Of a stretch of 42,826 nucleotides of DNA, positions 42,188-42,826 are shown one piece after another (position 1 is the stretch's first letter; each line of letters starts with the position of its first letter). A model generated the notes under the pieces. The model was not told the origin of the DNA. It made no database searches and worked only from the letters and a program-made list of their open reading frames with translations. The stretch comes from Veronia nyctiphanis (GTDB lineage: Bacteria > Pseudomonadota > Gammaproteobacteria > Enterobacterales > Vibrionaceae). The DNA is taken from assembly GCF_004116385.1 (NCBI RefSeq), contig NZ_PEIB01000037.1:1-42826 (forward strand), in the 5' to 3' direction. The translations under genes were made by a program, and so were the position numbers.

Positions 42188-42522
42188 CCGTAATGACTTC
42201 CATTATCATAGTACTGCGAGGGAACAAGGGCGCTAAAAATCACCGCGACATCTTGTTCTTTGTTATTCAGGCACGTTCTGACATGTTCAGTGATAATTTG
42301 TGCAACGCTATCTTGCGTGTCTTGCCCCCTATCAAACCAAAGTACTTCGACAAACGGGCAATCATTTCCAGCCTTTCCTTTGAAATAGAAAGAGGCCGAT
42401 ATGTGCTCAAACGTAAAATCTTCTTCAGAGCACTCCATCAAAGGCTTTAAGGGTTCAAGAAGGGAGTCAGACAACTCAGCAACTCGCGCTGAATCAATAG
42501 CGCGAGAACGAAAGTGCGGCAT
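42184..42522 (-). CDS. DUF1904 domain-containing protein
   Basis: 112 residues of a small tautomerase-like family of unknown function. Recognisable pattern: MPHFRSRAID, EDFTFEHISASFYFKG, CPFVEVLWFDRGQDTQD and ALVPSQYYDNGSHY. Translationally coupled to yafD. Confidence 0.85.
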   Translation of the reverse strand: MPHFRSRAIDSARVAELSDSLLEPLKPLMECSEEDFTFEHISASFYFKGKAGNDCPFVEVLWFDRGQDTQDSVAQIITEHVRTCLNNKEQDVAVIFSALVPSQYYDNGSHYG

Positions 42523-42632
42523 AAGTAGACCTCTCTAAGATTCATGCTCCTAGTGTAGCTGAAAGCACTAAATGATAAAAAGATACAATAAATTGAAAGG
42601 CACAAAGCAAAAAGGTATGAAAACAAAACGCG

Positions 42633-42662
42633 AAAAAGCCCCAGCATTTCTGCTGAGGCTTT
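42633..42662 (-). terminator. Rho-independent terminator after tRNA-Trp
   Basis: On the minus strand a 12-bp stem (42651-42662 with 42635-42646, one G.T pair) closes a GAAA-type loop and is followed by T residues, six bases past the tRNA-Trp CCA end. Confidence 0.85.
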
Positions 42663-42667
42663 GAATG

Positions 42668-42744
<77 letters not shown>

Positions 42745-42778
42745 ATCGTCAGTTTTAAGAGATGACACTCTGAAGAAG

Positions 42779-42826
42779 TGGCGGAGCGGACGGGACTCGA
42801 ACCCGCGACCCCCGGCGTGACAGGCC
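42779..42826 (-). tRNA. tRNA-Asp (anticodon GTC), cut by the window edge
   Basis: The 3' part of a tRNA on the minus strand: anticodon GTC at 42819-42821 in CCTGTCAC, T arm GCGGGTTCGAGTCCCGT and CCA end. The 5' part lies outside. Asp followed by Trp is the tRNA pair found distal to some rRNA operons, such as rrnC of E. coli. Confidence 0.9.

Overview
The window is a stretch of core chromosome from a gamma-proteobacterium, most likely a member of the Vibrionaceae. The family call is inferred from gene content and order: ligA / zipA-cysZ-cysK-ptsHI-crr, yffB-dapE, dapA-bamC-purC, perM / bepA-yfgD, uraA / upp / purMN, yafJ-gmhA / fadE, dnaQ / rnhA / yafS / gloB-mltD / yafD. These match E. coli blocks brought together as in vibrios. 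A multidomain chitin-type LPMO and small DUF genes familiar from vibrios (DUF2066, DUF2069, DUF1499, DUF1904) support it. No prophage, integron, CRISPR array or complete insertion sequence is visible.

Layout. 1-5.0 kb: ligA and zipA on the minus strand, separated by a secreted chitin-active LPMO on the plus strand. 5.0-10.1 kb: sulfur uptake and cysteine synthesis (cysZ, cysK), then the general PTS (ptsH, ptsI, crr). 10.1-14.0 kb: a DyP-type peroxidase operon, a thioesterase preceded by a FadR-like operator, a DUF1499 lipoprotein and a small winged-helix protein. 14.1-19.3 kb: yffB-dapE, an M15 peptidase, and the minus-strand dapA-bamC-purC operon. 19.4-25.9 kb: bcp, an FAD oxidoreductase, perM, a TusA-like protein, bepA, an ArsC-like reductase, a WrbA-like flavoprotein and DUF2069. 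25.9-31.2 kb: DUF2066, then nucleotide salvage and synthesis (uraA, upp, purM, purN) with a PurR box and a pyrimidine-type initiation region. 31.2-35.5 kb: yafJ-gmhA divergent from fadE, which has a clear FadR operator and promoter. 35.5-42.5 kb: TIGR03503, dnaQ, rnhA, yafS, gloB, mltD, yafD, DUF1904. The right edge holds tRNA-Trp and a cut tRNA-Asp, a pair that often closes an rRNA operon.

The most striking feature is technical or evolutionary rather than a new system. Ten genes (ligA, DyP peroxidase, M15 peptidase, bamC, dapA, FAD oxidoreductase, upp, purM, TIGR03503, yafS) are broken by frameshifts. Each is repaired by adding one base (two in yafS), usually in a short homopolymer, and the repair restores conserved residues and family-typical lengths. 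Several of these genes are normally essential, so systematic single-base deletion errors in the assembly are far more likely than real pseudogenes. Corrected spans are given here.

Beyond this, the points worth following are the LPMO between ligA and zipA, a FadR-type site linking an uncharacterised thioesterase to fatty-acid control, a codBA/upp-like GATTTTTT start region at uraA, and a PurC whose two N-terminal nucleotide-binding motifs are altered. I did not find a convincing undescribed multi-gene system.
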